DNA of 64,000 nt from Helianthus annuus (Eukaryota; Streptophyta; Magnoliopsida; Asterales; Asteraceae): contig NC_035437.2 in assembly GCF_002127325.2 (NCBI RefSeq), positions 109,892,321 through 109,956,320 on the forward strand, in the 5' to 3' direction. Positions 1 to 12,900 of the stretch are shown here, piece after piece. Each line of letters opens with the position of its first letter. Position 1 is the stretch's first letter. Both the position numbers and the translations under genes were made by a program. Below the pieces are notes generated by a model. It did no database searches and was not told the DNA's origin. It saw only the letters and a program-made list of their open reading frames with translations.

Positions 1-239
1 CACTAATTTTGATGGTCCATTATCTTAAGGAGGTGGTGCATCACCTCTCCTTTGCATATCTCCATAGACACCGTTACTATCAACAACATCGTCGTCATCC
101 CATCCGCATATAAAGTCTGCCGATTGCCATCCTTTTCTACGGAACCGTAGCATCCGTCGTCTGTTACATTCGTCTGTCGTCTCGTCCCAACACTAGCATC
201 ATTGACTTTCTAAGTCTTGGAAAGCTGCGTTAATAAAAT
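1..239. other. No gene seen; sequence left of an LTR
   Basis: I see no reading frame with recognisable coding content and no structural RNA. The stretch ends directly at the TG of the LTR that begins at 240; the five bases before it (AAAAT) would be the left target duplication, but the matching right copy is not visible. Confidence 0.4.
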
Positions 240-3200
240 TGTAACAACCCGAACTTTCAATGTTAGTCTTGTTTAACTTCGTGGCACTTGACTTACATCA
301 CCACTCTTCATGCTCCACTATTCGGCATCATTATGCCTATGTTGCGTAAACTTGTTTTAATTGTTTTAATTATATCGAATTACTATGATAATTGGATTGT
401 GAGTTTCTTACATATTATTTGTTACACTCTCAACATTAAATCATCCTGGTCCACACTCGGCCGAGTACTCCCTAAGCCCAACCGACCCTTAGCCCATCTC
501 CTCCTTATTTGTTACGTTAGTGCATGAGATGGGACACCCACACAACCCCTTACAAAATATTACAAACCCTAAAACCCTTTTTCCCCTCTTGCGAACACGG
601 TAGAGATTTTTGTGCCATCGTATCCTTCAATCAAGTTTCTTTGAGGGTCCCTTGGCACCACTCTAACACACGATCTCATTGGCTCAGGTTGGTGAATTTA
701 TTTTGGTTAACCCTTTGATTGACTACTTGTGATTAGATATGAACGTGTTATGTGGTTATTTGATTGAACATGATTTTTCATTCAATTTAGGAGTATTGCT
801 AGATATTTCTATTAACAACTAATGAAATCGAATTAGAGGTGGTTGTAATATTAATCGATGTACTTGGGGGGAGGGGTCCGCTTCGGGGTTGTCCGTTATT
901 TGGTTAATCGGCTCTGTTTTATCATATGAAAAGGGATGATTGTGTGATTTATCATGATCTGTAATAATGGTTCCATAACGGTGTAATTGATTGGTAAATT
1001 GTTAGTGCATAGGATCTACATGAATTGTCAGAGACCATGTGAATGAATTGAATTTAGTTAACTAAAATATATGAAAGAGACAATTAAGTGTTAGGGATAA
1101 GTGTTACATAATTACATGTAATGGGTATGGCAATTGATAGGGACCATGCAAATTGAATGAACTAGTATAATGTCGTGTAAAAAAAAAGAATTAATGCACT
1201 GATTAATATGAACTACCGATTAGGATGAACATTAGTGTGAGGGTTGCATTTGATATGTACATGAAATAAATGGTATGCGTTATATGTTGGATCCAATGTT
1301 AACTGATGTTGATATGTACTAATGAATGGCAAGGAATACATGAATGTATGCATGCTATTTTTCATATGATCAGGGAATCAATAATAGAATAGGTTATTTT
1401 TATGATGATCAACCAAAGATTTTGGGGTAATTGCATGTAAAACGGAATGATATGGTAGGTTAACTGCGGACTCGTAATATGATGTTTCGGACTTTGAGAT
1501 TGAATGACGAATGTGCTATAATAATTGGTATGAATCTTGAAGTTTTGTTACTTGATAAATCTTGATATTAATTGGCATTGTGGATATTCATCACACTGAT
1601 TACATCGTATAACTACATGGTGTAAATGATATAACTAAATTGGGCCATATGCTTATGCACATAATGGGTCACGTACAAAGAGTTGGACCGGGGGAGGTGA
1701 CACTAGCCACAGAACTCAGTCACTGAATTCAATGGCCCAACCCCGAATTGTACAACCCCGGAGTGGACTGTACCACCGAAGCCCTTTTGCACCTTGGGCC
1801 GCAAATCGTAAAGTGGACTTTACCGTGCTAGGCCGCACAGCGGGTTGCAACACCTAGCTGGGCTGGGAACTAGTGGACTATACATACCCACTGTGCACTT
1901 GGGCCGGTACCTTTGGGCCTCACAAACCACTTGCGGTACACTCGAACGGGGCTTGAATTATTGTGAAAACATACTTGCATGATAGAGGTTAAGTATTGAC
2001 AACATGGATTGGATAGGTTGTGTAAACGAACAGTAGGTGAACCAAACACTTATTTTATGACTTTATGTTGTGTGCTAAAAGGTTGGATTGCATGAATGAA
2101 TGTTATAACTAGCATGGCAATATGTGGTGTTATTTGTATGATACGTATAAAGGATGATTTGGTATAAGTAAATTGCCATGCATGGGTCAAACAGTTCGAT
2201 TTCACACCCACATTGGGCCACTAGTATCGGGCAGAATGTTGCAAGTTGGGCCGAGTAGTATAACAATTCATGGACACATACTTAAGTGAGCAAGGGTAAA
2301 CTATTGCATGTTAGTGTATTATGGAATTGAATATGTGTCACTGTATGTGTTTTGTTTTAGAGCGGAGTACATGTTAAGTGATTACTTGATGAAAATGGAT
2401 TGGGTGTTAACTATTATGATGCGTGCAATATGAGTGCTTCTTGTACACAACATGAATGCGGAATATGTGATTTTTGTGCATGTTAACTGATTTTCTTTGG
2501 TAACCACGGTAGGGTTTGGTTGACCAACTTGGAATGGGTAAAGTAATGTGACATACCGAGTAATCTAAGGTGAGTTCACTACATTCGAGCATGCGTCCCA
2601 GTGGTTGGGGACAGTCAGTGGCTTGGGTAAAAACGGGTATATTGGTTAATATTCTCACCTATCATTTTTGTAAGTCCCTTATTACGTTACCTGGAGGGTA
2701 ACGGGTATTAGTTGGTAGCGCTACTTAGGTTTGGCACCCTCACACCGCTCCTAGAGAGGACGGATGTGAACTAATGACCCAGTCGGGCCCAGTACTGGAT
2801 AGGAGTACGTGGGAAAGGGCAGTCATGTATTTCAGGAGCCGTCTTGTTCGGAATTGAGATATTAACAATATTACTTGCATTTGTCAGTGAACTGTTTTAC
2901 ATACAACTGGTAACAAACGTTTTCTAAAACTGTGAACTCGCCAGCTTTGTCTGATACACTTGTTACATGCTCGCAGGTCGTTAGGTACTTGGGAACAGGA
3001 GCTTGCTGGCTGGAGGGCGTGAGTGGTCATGGTTGCATTGATGGGTTTATTTATCAAACATTTATTTACTATGGATGTTTGGAAAGTATTTACATTATGT
3101 TACGTTAACGCTTCCGCTGAACTTGATGGTTTTTGAATTACTTATGTTTGGATTTTATTACTATTAAATGATGAAACTTTATTTTAAACTTATGGATTCA

Positions 3201-3277
3201 ATGTAATTGGTGGCTCATTACTAGTGGTCACACGCCTAACAGGGACACTCCCTAAGTGGTAATTTGAGGGTGTGACA
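240..3277 (+). repeat. Old gypsy 5' LTR, + strand (about 3.0 kb)
   Basis: The segment begins TGTAACAACCCG and ends GGGTGTGACA, and is followed three bases later by a primer-binding site matching the initiator-Met tRNA 3' end (TGGTATCAGAGC, 3281-3292). This identifies it as a 5' LTR on the + strand. Its last 80 bases, and the block around 2550-2720, are the reverse complement of stretches in the LTRs of the gypsy element at 7301-27900, so it belongs to the same family in opposite orientation. It is longer and clearly diverged from those LTRs, which points to an older insertion. No matching 3' LTR is in the window. Confidence 0.75.
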
Positions 3278-3480
3278 GTTTGGTATCAGAGCCACTGGTT
3301 ATAGTGAACTTGTTTCCGCTACCGCTACCGGAACAATACACGCCTCTTGAGATGAATCAGAAGTCGCGAAGGAATCAAGGTTCGTGCTTGATCATGTTAA
3401 ACGAATGAAGGATGCATGTTTTGGATGGTGGTTGCGGCGCAGTAGGGTTTCGCGAAGATGATGATGAAGATCCTCTCGAA
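3278..3480 (+). mobile_element. Primer-binding site and leader stub of the old gypsy element
   Basis: After the LTR comes a GTT spacer, then the tRNA-iMet primer site at 3281-3292 and about 190 bases of untranslated leader. No gag or pol follows: similarity stops near 3480, where a different LTR-like fragment begins. The element is therefore a truncated relic. Confidence 0.6.
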
Positions 3481-3725
3481 TTTTACGTGATGAAAGGGAA
3501 TGGTTATATAAATTGGGAATTTACAATAAAGTCCCTTGAGTTCTTCCATAGATCAACATGTCCATAAATTAATATGTTATAGTTTTGTATATCACATAGT
3601 GCCCCCTCAAGTTTCACCAAAATAAATTCGTTGTGATTACAACCATACTTCGTCTCGTGCTCGCAAACTAGATTCGGTAATTTCTCACAAAATAAAATTG
3701 GGTAGGAAGAATTTGGGATGTTACA
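3481..3725 (-). repeat. LTR-like fragment, - strand
   Basis: Read on the - strand from 3725, the sequence starts TGTAACATCCC, a common plant gypsy LTR start, and contains a TATATAA box near 3508. It directly abuts the broken 3' part of B3 copy C. No partner LTR or primer site is visible, so this is either a solo or a truncated LTR. The assignment rests on the terminal motif only. Confidence 0.35.
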
Positions 3726-3761
3726 TTAAATATATAAAAAAGCAAGCAAATGTATACTTAC

Positions 3762-4731
3762 TTCATCAAGTTGTACATCAGCATAATTAATTTCAACACC
3801 ATTTTTTCCAAGAATTGTTAAATGGAAATAATTTCCAAAACCTCTTGTGAATATTAAATAAAAACCGGCCTCCAAGTGAAACAAACAAACTAACAATAAC
3901 ATCAAAACCAATGGAGAAACCGACTTTACCAAACAGCGTTTCAATCTTGGCGTGAAAGATTTTGTTGCCTACATCTATAATGGAAATTATATCATCGGAC
4001 GTATAATCATAGAAATTTGCCAGTATAGAGTCAGGAATGACCTGTATAAATATTCAAAAAAATAAAAAAAATGTTACTTTGTTAATCAGTTCATAAAACA
4101 TAAATTTAATAACATCAATAATATGAAAGAAAAAATAAGCTTACAACAAAGTTAGATGTTGTAGATAGCTGCGATGTCCAGAAAGAGCTTTGAAACACAC
4201 CATCAATGAAATGTATTACTTTGAATATAGATTTATCAACAGGATTGAAGAGCACCAAACATCCTTTTTTGAGTTGTAAATGTTTCACAACATTTGACCA
4301 ACCATGGAAAAAGAAATGTTTTCCTTTGGCTTCACTTATAGAAACATTAAATTTTCGGCCATCTTGAGTTTGTATAATAACATTTTTTGGTGTTTTATCG
4401 TTACCCCACAATTTGGATGCAGCGTCCGAAGGAATCGCCTAATAAAGAAGTAATCCAAAATAACTTCTAATTAGAATTCTTATTTATAAAAAATAAGGTA
4501 ATTTTAAATTGTATAACAACATAAGAATAAAAAATAAATTTAATAATTGTTTGAATTTATATAATACCAGTAAAACTTCGTCCGCTCCATTCATGTGTCT
4601 ACAAAGAAAGGTTCTCTACTACTGATTGAAAAACTTAAGGTATTAATATAATATAACTTGTTAATGGGTATTATGCACAAGAAAGTCTAACATTAAAAAG
4701 AAAAAAAATACCTAGAAGAACTTTCAGCCAT
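3762..4731 (-). pseudogene. B3-domain gene copy C, 3'-truncated and frameshifted
   Basis: This is a relic of a REM-like plant transcription factor; B3 domains bind DNA in the nucleus. The start at 4731 gives a short exon reading MAESSSR that joins in phase to an exon at about 4568-4600 (ending ADEVLL). The exon at about 4143-4440 holds the first B3 domain (IPSDAASKLWGND, then KHFFFHGWSNVVKHLQLKKG) and ends in a GTAAGC donor. The exon at 3762-4038 begins VIPDSILANFYDY and holds the second B3 domain. In that exon the frame switches between FGKVGFSIGF and GFYLIFTRGFGNYFHLTIL, so a one-base indel has broken it. The linker exons and third B3 domain found in copies A and B are missing; LTR sequence begins 37 bases after the last donor site. 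Confidence 0.7.
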
Positions 4732-5714
4732 ATTATAAAGCTACAAACACATGTAACGTAGAAAAAACAATTAAAAATACATATACTAAAAATTTAAAAA
4801 ATTAATTATTTTTTTTATTCCAGTCATAATATAAGTTGATTACTGTAACAACATATATGAAAAAAATGATTTGTGATAATATATTCTTATCAACAATGTT
4901 ATAATATATGATTACTTAAAAAATATAAATTAAAACACATACCCAAACGTTATCAAGCATGTGATAATATATTCTTATTGGTTTAAGAACATGTTACATC
5001 ATTCATGGTTATCAGTTATATGAACAACAATGTTATAAAAATGTAAAAATAATAATTTCTTACACAATAATAGGTTTAATAAACATACACAACTTAATTA
5101 TCTTACCTTGTAGATTTAATCGACAATCAACACCAGCCGAGTTGAATTGATTCGGACAACTTTAGATATATAAACAAACTCTTTTGGTATCATACAGAAA
5201 ACCAAGTTCCATAATATATGTATATATATATATATGAGACATATAGTAAGATATAATAATTCAATGTTATTACAAATCTTTTGAAATTTTATATAACTAA
5301 TGAAGATACATGTTTCCAAATATATGTATTGACAGAAATAAATTGTAATTATTCCCTTCTAATTTGTTACAATTAGATGGAAGTTTCTAAACATAAAATA
5401 TCATTACGAAAATAAAATGATTCTTGATCAACCATTATAATAGTCAAATGTTATTGAATAAAAACATAAAATATATCTTGATAATCATCAATATCTTTAG
5501 GTTAAATTTATTACTTTTTTATTTTTTAAGTTATATGCTAAAGTAACATGAATTTCACATAACCACGTCATAAGCATATTAAAAACATATACATATTACC
5601 AAAAGACTTGTCTAACAAACCATAAGTACTATCCCAAAGTTTCAAAACAAACCAACCATAAAACCACATTTAATATTCATACTTAACCATCTAACATAAC
5701 ATAATAACCAACAT
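4732..5714. other. AT-rich spacer between B3 copies C and A
   Basis: I see no coding exon. The stretch is very AT-rich with a short TA run near 5219-5234. It would hold the promoter of copy C and the 3' untranslated region of copy A, both transcribed leftward. Confidence 0.5.
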
Positions 5715-7300
5715 TCACGAACGGCCTCTTTTCTTTGTGATCTTGGGTACGACTTTGGTCAACATCAAACGCTGAGAAGACTTCACGTACGTAAAGAAAA
5801 GAGTAGAGCCAAAGTCGATGTAATTCAATTTCAAGAAAGCTAGCCACTGTTTAAAACCATACCGGAAACTTTTCCCAGACTTCTCGCCTCTTGTGCCCAA
5901 CTTAAGTAGTTCACATTTTTCGTTATGAATTGTAACATGCTGCGTGTTGTCAAGAGAAAGACACAAATGGCTTGAAACATCAGTAGGTAAACGCTGAGAA
6001 AAAAATTAATGGATTAAATATCTTGTTTAGTAATAAGTTATGTCTCCTGTATTATGTTATATTTTAAGGAAAAAATAATATTATAAAATTTACCAGTCTC
6101 CTTTCGGCTTTCTTGGTGAATTTAATTACATCATTTTCTTTGAACTTCCCTGATGTACAACATTTACGGCCAACATGAGCGGCGGAAGATATCATGGATC
6201 TGAATGACTTACACCTTGGTTTAGCCTACATAATTGAATAAGAGACAATAAGTGTAAAAACCATATATATAAAAATGTACAACTATAACATAAACAACCT
6301 TTGTCGAAAGCACTTTATCTCCAACAAAAAGGTTAGATTTTACCTTAGGATGAACCTACAAAAACATAAAATATTTAACATACCCAACTGTATTTAAATT
6401 TATTGAAAATAAGTATAAAATAAAAATAGTATATAACAAACAACCTTTGGAGATACAGTCTTGTGACCAAATATAATCTTTGACTTTCTTTTTCGGTCAT
6501 GCTAAATAATAATGAATGATAAACATATAAGTATAGAACACGAAGCAGTATATAATATATAACGGACATTGTGAAACACTTACGTGAGACTGAAAGGCAT
6601 GAGAGGAAAATGAAAACCGGTTAGATTCAGCAACTATATGACCACAAAGATCTTCATCAACATCACTTTCGTTGGTAATCACCCTCTCTTTGTGTTCCGA
6701 CTACAAAAAAATAATATTAAAAAACAACAACAATCTTAACTTCAATATTAACTAATTACCTCATATTATGAAAAAAGTATATTGTAAGCATAATAACACT
6801 AACCGCAAGCAGTAAATCAAATCCACCATCCCCGTAAATAGGATCATCCAACACAACAACGTCAACCTTCTTGAAATACATTTGAGTACCGGTTTCATGA
6901 TTAAAAACGGACAACTCAAAAGCCTCATATCCAGCCATTGTAAAAATAAAAGTAGTCCGAGATTCTAATTCAAGATCCGTAATCAAATTAGACCATCCAT
7001 CAGTGAAAGCACACTTGTCGGACAACATCTCCATCTTCACATTCCAAAACCTATCACCGATATAAACAGTTGCTGATCCACCTTTATAACTGCTGCCGTA
7101 AAACTGTCCCCAGAATTTGTCCGGCATGACTTGTAAATTTGTTAACAATTATGTTAAACAAAATATTCACATAACAAAATTGAGATAAAAAAATTATTTT
7201 ATATACAGTACTTACAACGAAATCATCATCAACTCTAATGGAAGTGATAAAAGAGTTACCCAAAACACATGACTTAAAGACATCGAGATACCATGTAGAT
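5715..7300 (-). pseudogene. B3-domain gene copy A, 3' part (exons 2b to 8), cut off by gypsy insertion
   Basis: This is the downstream part of a three-B3-domain REM-like gene; the 5' part is at 27901-28250. Exons as I read them on the - strand: 7216-7300 (end of B3-1, VFKSCVLGNSF), 6804-7129 (B3-2, MPDKFWGQFYG to VLDDPIYGDGG), 6584-6700, 6445-6501, 6301-6357, 6093-6227 (ending FTKKAERRL) and 5715-5992 (B3-3, RLPTDVSSHL to TKKRGRS stop). Each matches the exon order of copy B at 39128-41652. The split falls in B3-1 and the 5-bp target duplication TAGAT is at 7296-7300. A second lesion: the exon 3 acceptor reads ACAAG|TCATG where copies B and C have AG|GT, which moves the acceptor one base and puts exon 3 out of phase. 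Copy A cannot encode the full protein. Confidence 0.85.
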
Positions 7301-9899
7301 TGTCACACCCCCAAATTACCACCTAGGGAGTGTCCCTGTTAGGCGTGTGACGACTAGCAATGAGCCACCAATTACATTGAATCACCAGTTTGAAATAAAG
7401 TTTCATCATTTAATAATACTGAAATCCCAAACATAAGTTGTTCAAAAACCATAAGTTCAGCGGAAGCGTTAATGTATCATACTGTAAATACTATCCAAAC
7501 AACCTCAATAAATAAATGTCTGATAACTAAGTTCATTAATGTAACCATGACCACTCTCGTCCTCCAGCCAGCAAGTTCCTGTGTTCCCAGTACCTAAGGA
7601 CCTGCGAGCATGTAACACACGTATCAGACAAAGCTGGCGAGTTCACAGTTTTAGAAAACGTTTGTTACCCGTTGTATGTAAAACAGTTCAATAACCAATG
7701 CAAGTAATATTGTTAATATCTCAATTCCGAACAATGACGGCTCCTGAAATACACGACTGCCCTTCCCACGTACTCCTATCTAGTACTGGGCCAGATTGGG
7801 TCATTAGTTCACCTCTGTCCTCTACAGGAGCGGGGTGAGGGTGCCAAACCTAAGTAGCGCTACTAACTAATACCCGATGAGGGACTTACAAAAGATGATA
7901 GGTGAGAATATTAACCAATATACCCGTTTTTTACCCAAAGACTTATCCCCCCATGGAATACCCACTGACTGTCCCCAACCACTGGGACGCATGCTCGAAT
8001 GTAGTGAACTCACCTTTGGTTTGCTCGGTAAGATTATGTACTCGTTTATCAGCTGTTCAAACACGTCCTAGAATTGGTACCGATAATGATCAGTTTTGTG
8101 TCTACAATAACTATCTATCTCAAGTAGAATTAATTCGTATATCCCATGCTCATGTAATCATAAAATTATTGTACATTTATCGCAATAACACATAAAATAC
8201 AAATCGTAACAGTCAGTCTATCAATTTAATATCCGTAAGCAATTACTCAGCATGTATTTGATTCATAAGTAAGTCAACTTCCCGATTTCATGTTTCTCAC
8301 ACATATAACACTCACACCAATTCTTTGGGCCACATAACAACTCGTACCACAATATGCCAGCCGACCAATGGCTTAACTGCCCCTTAAAGTACTCATGTTA
8401 GCATACAACCCAATAAGTCCCGGGCCCAACCAAGGTGTGTGTGTGTGGCTGCGCGGCCCGGTGCCTTCAGTAAGTGTGCGGCCCCAACCAGTAGCCCATT
8501 GACCCGATGCGCAGCCCACTCAACGTACTAGCCCAAGACGTTAGTGTGTGTAGGTGTATCGGAGCTCGGTGTGCAGCCCATATTCCGTTCGTATTACCCG
8601 GCCCACTCCCAACAATTTGTTTTACATATTAAGGTTGTTACATAACTGTTTATTTGTGTGACAACTATTTGACATCCTATTTTACAATCAAGCATCACCA
8701 AACAAAACTCACCCACATAGCACCAATTAAGAATAACCTCATAATAAAAGGATTAGAGTGACTTGGCCTTCTTTGGCCGATTTGGGTTTACACTCAAGAT
8801 ATTGTGATTGGACCTCATTTTGGTCTAATGAGAGTGGTACTATCACAAATATCAACCGCCCATGTGATTTTATATGCGTTTAAGGTTGTCAGTTGCATGT
8901 GTATCATCTATCCAAGTTGTCGGCCATGCTTTAGTTAAATTAATTAAGGTTGCAAGTGAATTTATTATACAAGCCCAAGTGATTATTATACAAGCCCATG
9001 TACCCCTTTATATTATTAACAGTATTCTTTCATAGCTTAATTAACTTAATCACAAAGCATGTATCACAAAGTCAATTCTAAAAGCTGCATACACGAATTT
9101 CAACCTCCACCAAATAAACATCACATTATCTCTTATTCTTGTGACATATTAATGTATTCTGACTATTTTGACAACAATATCTAGCACATGGTTGATCAAT
9201 TCAAGGCTACTATTACACACACCCATAACCACCATTTATTTATACAAGATCATCAATTTTCAATCCAATCATGACAACAGTTTTTATGAATAATATTTCG
9301 ACATATTTAAAAAAACAACTTTCATGCACTTTATCATAACAGTGAATTAAAGTACAAGACTAACCGAGATTTAGACACACAGAATGACCTCCAAGAGGGA
9401 AAACTTCGATCAAGTGGGAGGGGTTTCTCCTGCCGACCGCAATGTATGGAAGTAGGGTTTGATTATGTGTGATATTAAGTCACGTAGCCTCATGTGTGTG
9501 TATATAACCTAAGGTAACCGGCCCTTAACCAAAACAATTAGCCATTTGGGCTTTACTTAGCCCAATCACTAAATCAAGGTGTGCGTGTGGTGTGTATCTG
9601 TGGATGAAGTCCCCTTAGCCGGCCCATGAGTGGTATAGTCCGGGTCTAAGTGATCGATCCACACTACTCCCAAGTGATTCGAGTCTAAGGTGACATGGGT
9701 GACTCGTGTTACTCGTGGTCCGCGACGCAATTAGTTGTCACTTACGTTTAAAGTTAATACACAAACTATAACGTATCAAAATCAAGTAATGCATATGTGG
9801 CCCAAAATGTTAATTAACATGTTATCGTATTTAGTTTAACGGAGTTATGGCACGAGTATTAATTAAACGCTACTAACCTTGCGAATTCGGATTGTCACA
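7301..9899 (-). repeat. Gypsy 3' LTR (2,599 bp)
   Basis: On the - strand it starts TGTGACAATCCG at 9899 and ends GGGTGTGACA at 7301. The adjoining polypurine tract (- strand CAAGTTGGGGATGA) occupies 9900-9913. The small open frames around 7867-8195 recur unchanged in the other LTR at 25868-26196 and carry no recognisable product. Confidence 0.92.
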
Positions 9900-9968
9900 T
9901 CATCCCCAACTTGATAAGAATTTCGTCCCGAAATTTGACAAGTAAGCACGAAAGAATGAAATGCGAAT

Positions 9969-12900
9969 TCAAGATTGTTGCGGATTTTGCTCAGGTGTGA
10001 CATCATCCCCAACTTGAAGGGGAATCTTGCCTCGAGATTCACCAGTTTTGCTTGACTCAGCTTTGTCTTTGGGGAAAAGGTGAGGGTACTTTAGTTTCAT
10101 CTGATCCTCGCGCTCCCACGTGAACTCCGGTCCACGTCTTGAGTTCCAACGAACCCTCACAATAGGAAACGACTGTGTTTACGCACTTTGACCTCACGAT
10201 CCATGATCTCGATGGGTTCTTCTACAAACTGCAGCTTGTCGTCGATCTTTAACTCTTGAAAAGGTACCGTTAATGGGTCGTCAGCATAACACTTCTTTAA
10301 CTGCGATACATGAAATACATCGTGAACATTACCCAGTTCAGTAGGTAACTCCAACCTATAAGCCACCTTACCGATACGCTCCAGAACCTTAAACGGCCCA
10401 ACATATCGTGGATTCAGCTTGCCACGTTTCCCAAAGCGCACAACCCCTTTCCACGGTGAGACTTTCAACATGACTCGGTCATTCACTTCAAACACTACCT
10501 CTTTGGCACGCTTGTCTGCATAGGCTTTCTGACGATCACGAGCAGCTGCCATACGTTCTCTGATTTTTACGATCTTATCTGAAGTTTCGAGTACTATCTC
10601 AGGACCTGTGATCTGGCTATCACCCACTTCAGCCCAGCAAAGAGGTGAACGACACTTCCTCCCGTACAGTGCCTCAAATGGTGCCGCCTTGATACTGGTG
10701 TGGTAGCTGTTATTGTAGGAAAACTCGACCAACGGCAAGTGCTTCTCCCATCCTTTACCAAAATCAATAACGCATGCCCGCAACATATCCTCTAGCGTCT
10801 GAATGGTGCGCTCACTCTGACCATCCGTTTGTGGGTGATAGGCCGTGCTCATATCGAGACGCGAGCCGAACGACCTATGCATAGCCTGCCATAACTCCGA
10901 AGTAAAACGAGGATCTCGATCAGAAATAATAGAAGTCGGCACCCCGTGCCTAGAAACCACCTCTTTAAGGTACACTGCTGCGAGCTGCGAATACTTATCT
11001 GTCTCCTTGATTGCTAAGAAGTGTGCTGACTTTGTGAGACGGTCGACAATCACCCATATAGTATCGTTCCCAGCCTGTGTTCTCGGTAACCCCGTAACAA
11101 AATCCATAGCGATCTGTTCCCATTTCCACATGGGTATCTCCGGCTGCTGAAGTAGACCCGAAGGCTTCTGATACTCCGCTTTGACCCTAGCACAAGTCAA
11201 GCACTTACTCACGTATGTTGCGATGAGAGCTTTCATATTCGGCCACCAATACAAAACCTTGAGGTCCTGGTACATCTTATCGGACCCTGGGTGAATAGAA
11301 TATCGTGACTTGTGTGCTTCGTCCATCACAAGCTCTCTAAGATCACCAAACAGAGGAACCCATATTCGTTCCATGAAGTAGTAGATACCGTCAAACCGTT
11401 GCTCGAACTGCTTCTTGTGTAGACCTCGTAATCCTTCAGCCTCGATATTTTCTTCCTTTAACGCTTCAATCTGAGCTGAACGGATCCGAGCAGGTAGATC
11501 AGAGTGAATAGTAAGCTGTAGGGCACGAATACGCTTCGGTTTCGGTTCCTTGCGGCTAAGAGCATCTGCCACAATGTTAGCTTTACCCGGGTGATACTTG
11601 ATGGCACACTCGTAATCATTGAACAACTCTACCCAGCGACGCTGACGCATATTCAACTCTTTCTGGTCGAAGATATGCTGAAGGCTCTTGTGATCAGTAT
11701 AGATGGTGCATTTCGTGCCGTAGAGATAATGCCTCCAAATCTTCAGTGCAAAGACCACTGCTCCTAGCTCCAAGTCATGTGTCGTGTAGTTTTTCTCGTG
11801 CACTTTCAACTGACGAGAAGCATAAGCTATCACCTTCTCGCGTTGCATTAACACGCAACCGAGACCCTGAATCGAAGCATCACAATAAACCACAAAATCC
11901 TCAGTACCATCCGGTAGAGATAGAATCGGCGCGCTGCATAATTTTTGTTTCAAAAGTTGGAATGCATCCTCCTGTTTCGTTCCCCATGAGTAAACGACCT
12001 TCTTCTGTGTTAATGAGGTGAGTGGCTGAGCAATCTTCGAGAAATTCTGAATAAAACGACGATAGTACCCTGCTAGACCGAGAAATTGCCGCACCTCCGA
12101 AGGATTCTTTGGTGCCGCCCAATTTCTAATGGCGTCGATCTTGGCAGGATCCACATGTATGCCCAACTCATTAACTATATGCCCCAGAAAATGCACCTCC
12201 CGTATCCAAAAATCACACTTCGAAAATTTTGCGTACAGTTGCTCCCTCCTCAGGAGTTCTAAGATGAGGCGCAGATGCCGCTCATGATCTTCCTTGCTCT
12301 TGGAATAAATTAGAATGTCGTCGATGAAAACGATAACGAAGTCATCAAGGTATGGCTTGCACACGCGGTTCATGAGATCCATGAAGACCGCTGGTGCGTT
12401 GGTCAACCCGAATGGCATAACCAAGAATTCGTAGTGACCATATCGCGTCCGAAACGCTGTTTTGGGAACGTCTTCTTCTCTAACTCGCACCTGATGATAT
12501 CCCGACCTTAAGTCGATTTTCGAATAGAAACTTGACCCTTGCAGCTGGTCGAACAGGTCGTCAATACGAGGCAAAGGATAACGGTTTTTAATCGTCACCT
12601 TATTGAGCTCACGATAATCTACACACATCCGAAAAGACCCATCCTTCTTCTTCACAAATAGAACTGGGGCTCCCCAAGGGGAAGAGCTAGGTCGGATGAA
12701 ACCCCTATCCAATAGCTCTTGGAGTTGGTTTGACAATTCCTGCAACTCCCCTGGCGCAAGACGGTATGGCGCACGAGCAACCGGGGCTGCCGCTGGGGCG
12801 AGGTCGATCTGAAATTCCACCTGTCGATGTGGAGGTAAGCCAGGGAGTTCCTCAGGAAATACGTCAGGATATTCACGAACAACTGGAAGATCCTCAATCT

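Noticed and set aside
7867..8195. Open frames on both strands of the gypsy LTR, repeated at 25868-26196
   Set aside because: They lie wholly inside the LTR, overlap on opposite strands and show no protein family; they recur only because the LTR is duplicated.
10845..11150. Several 60-110 residue frames antisense to or out of frame with gypsy and copia pol
   Set aside because: Shadows of the conserved polyprotein frames; no own start context or domains.
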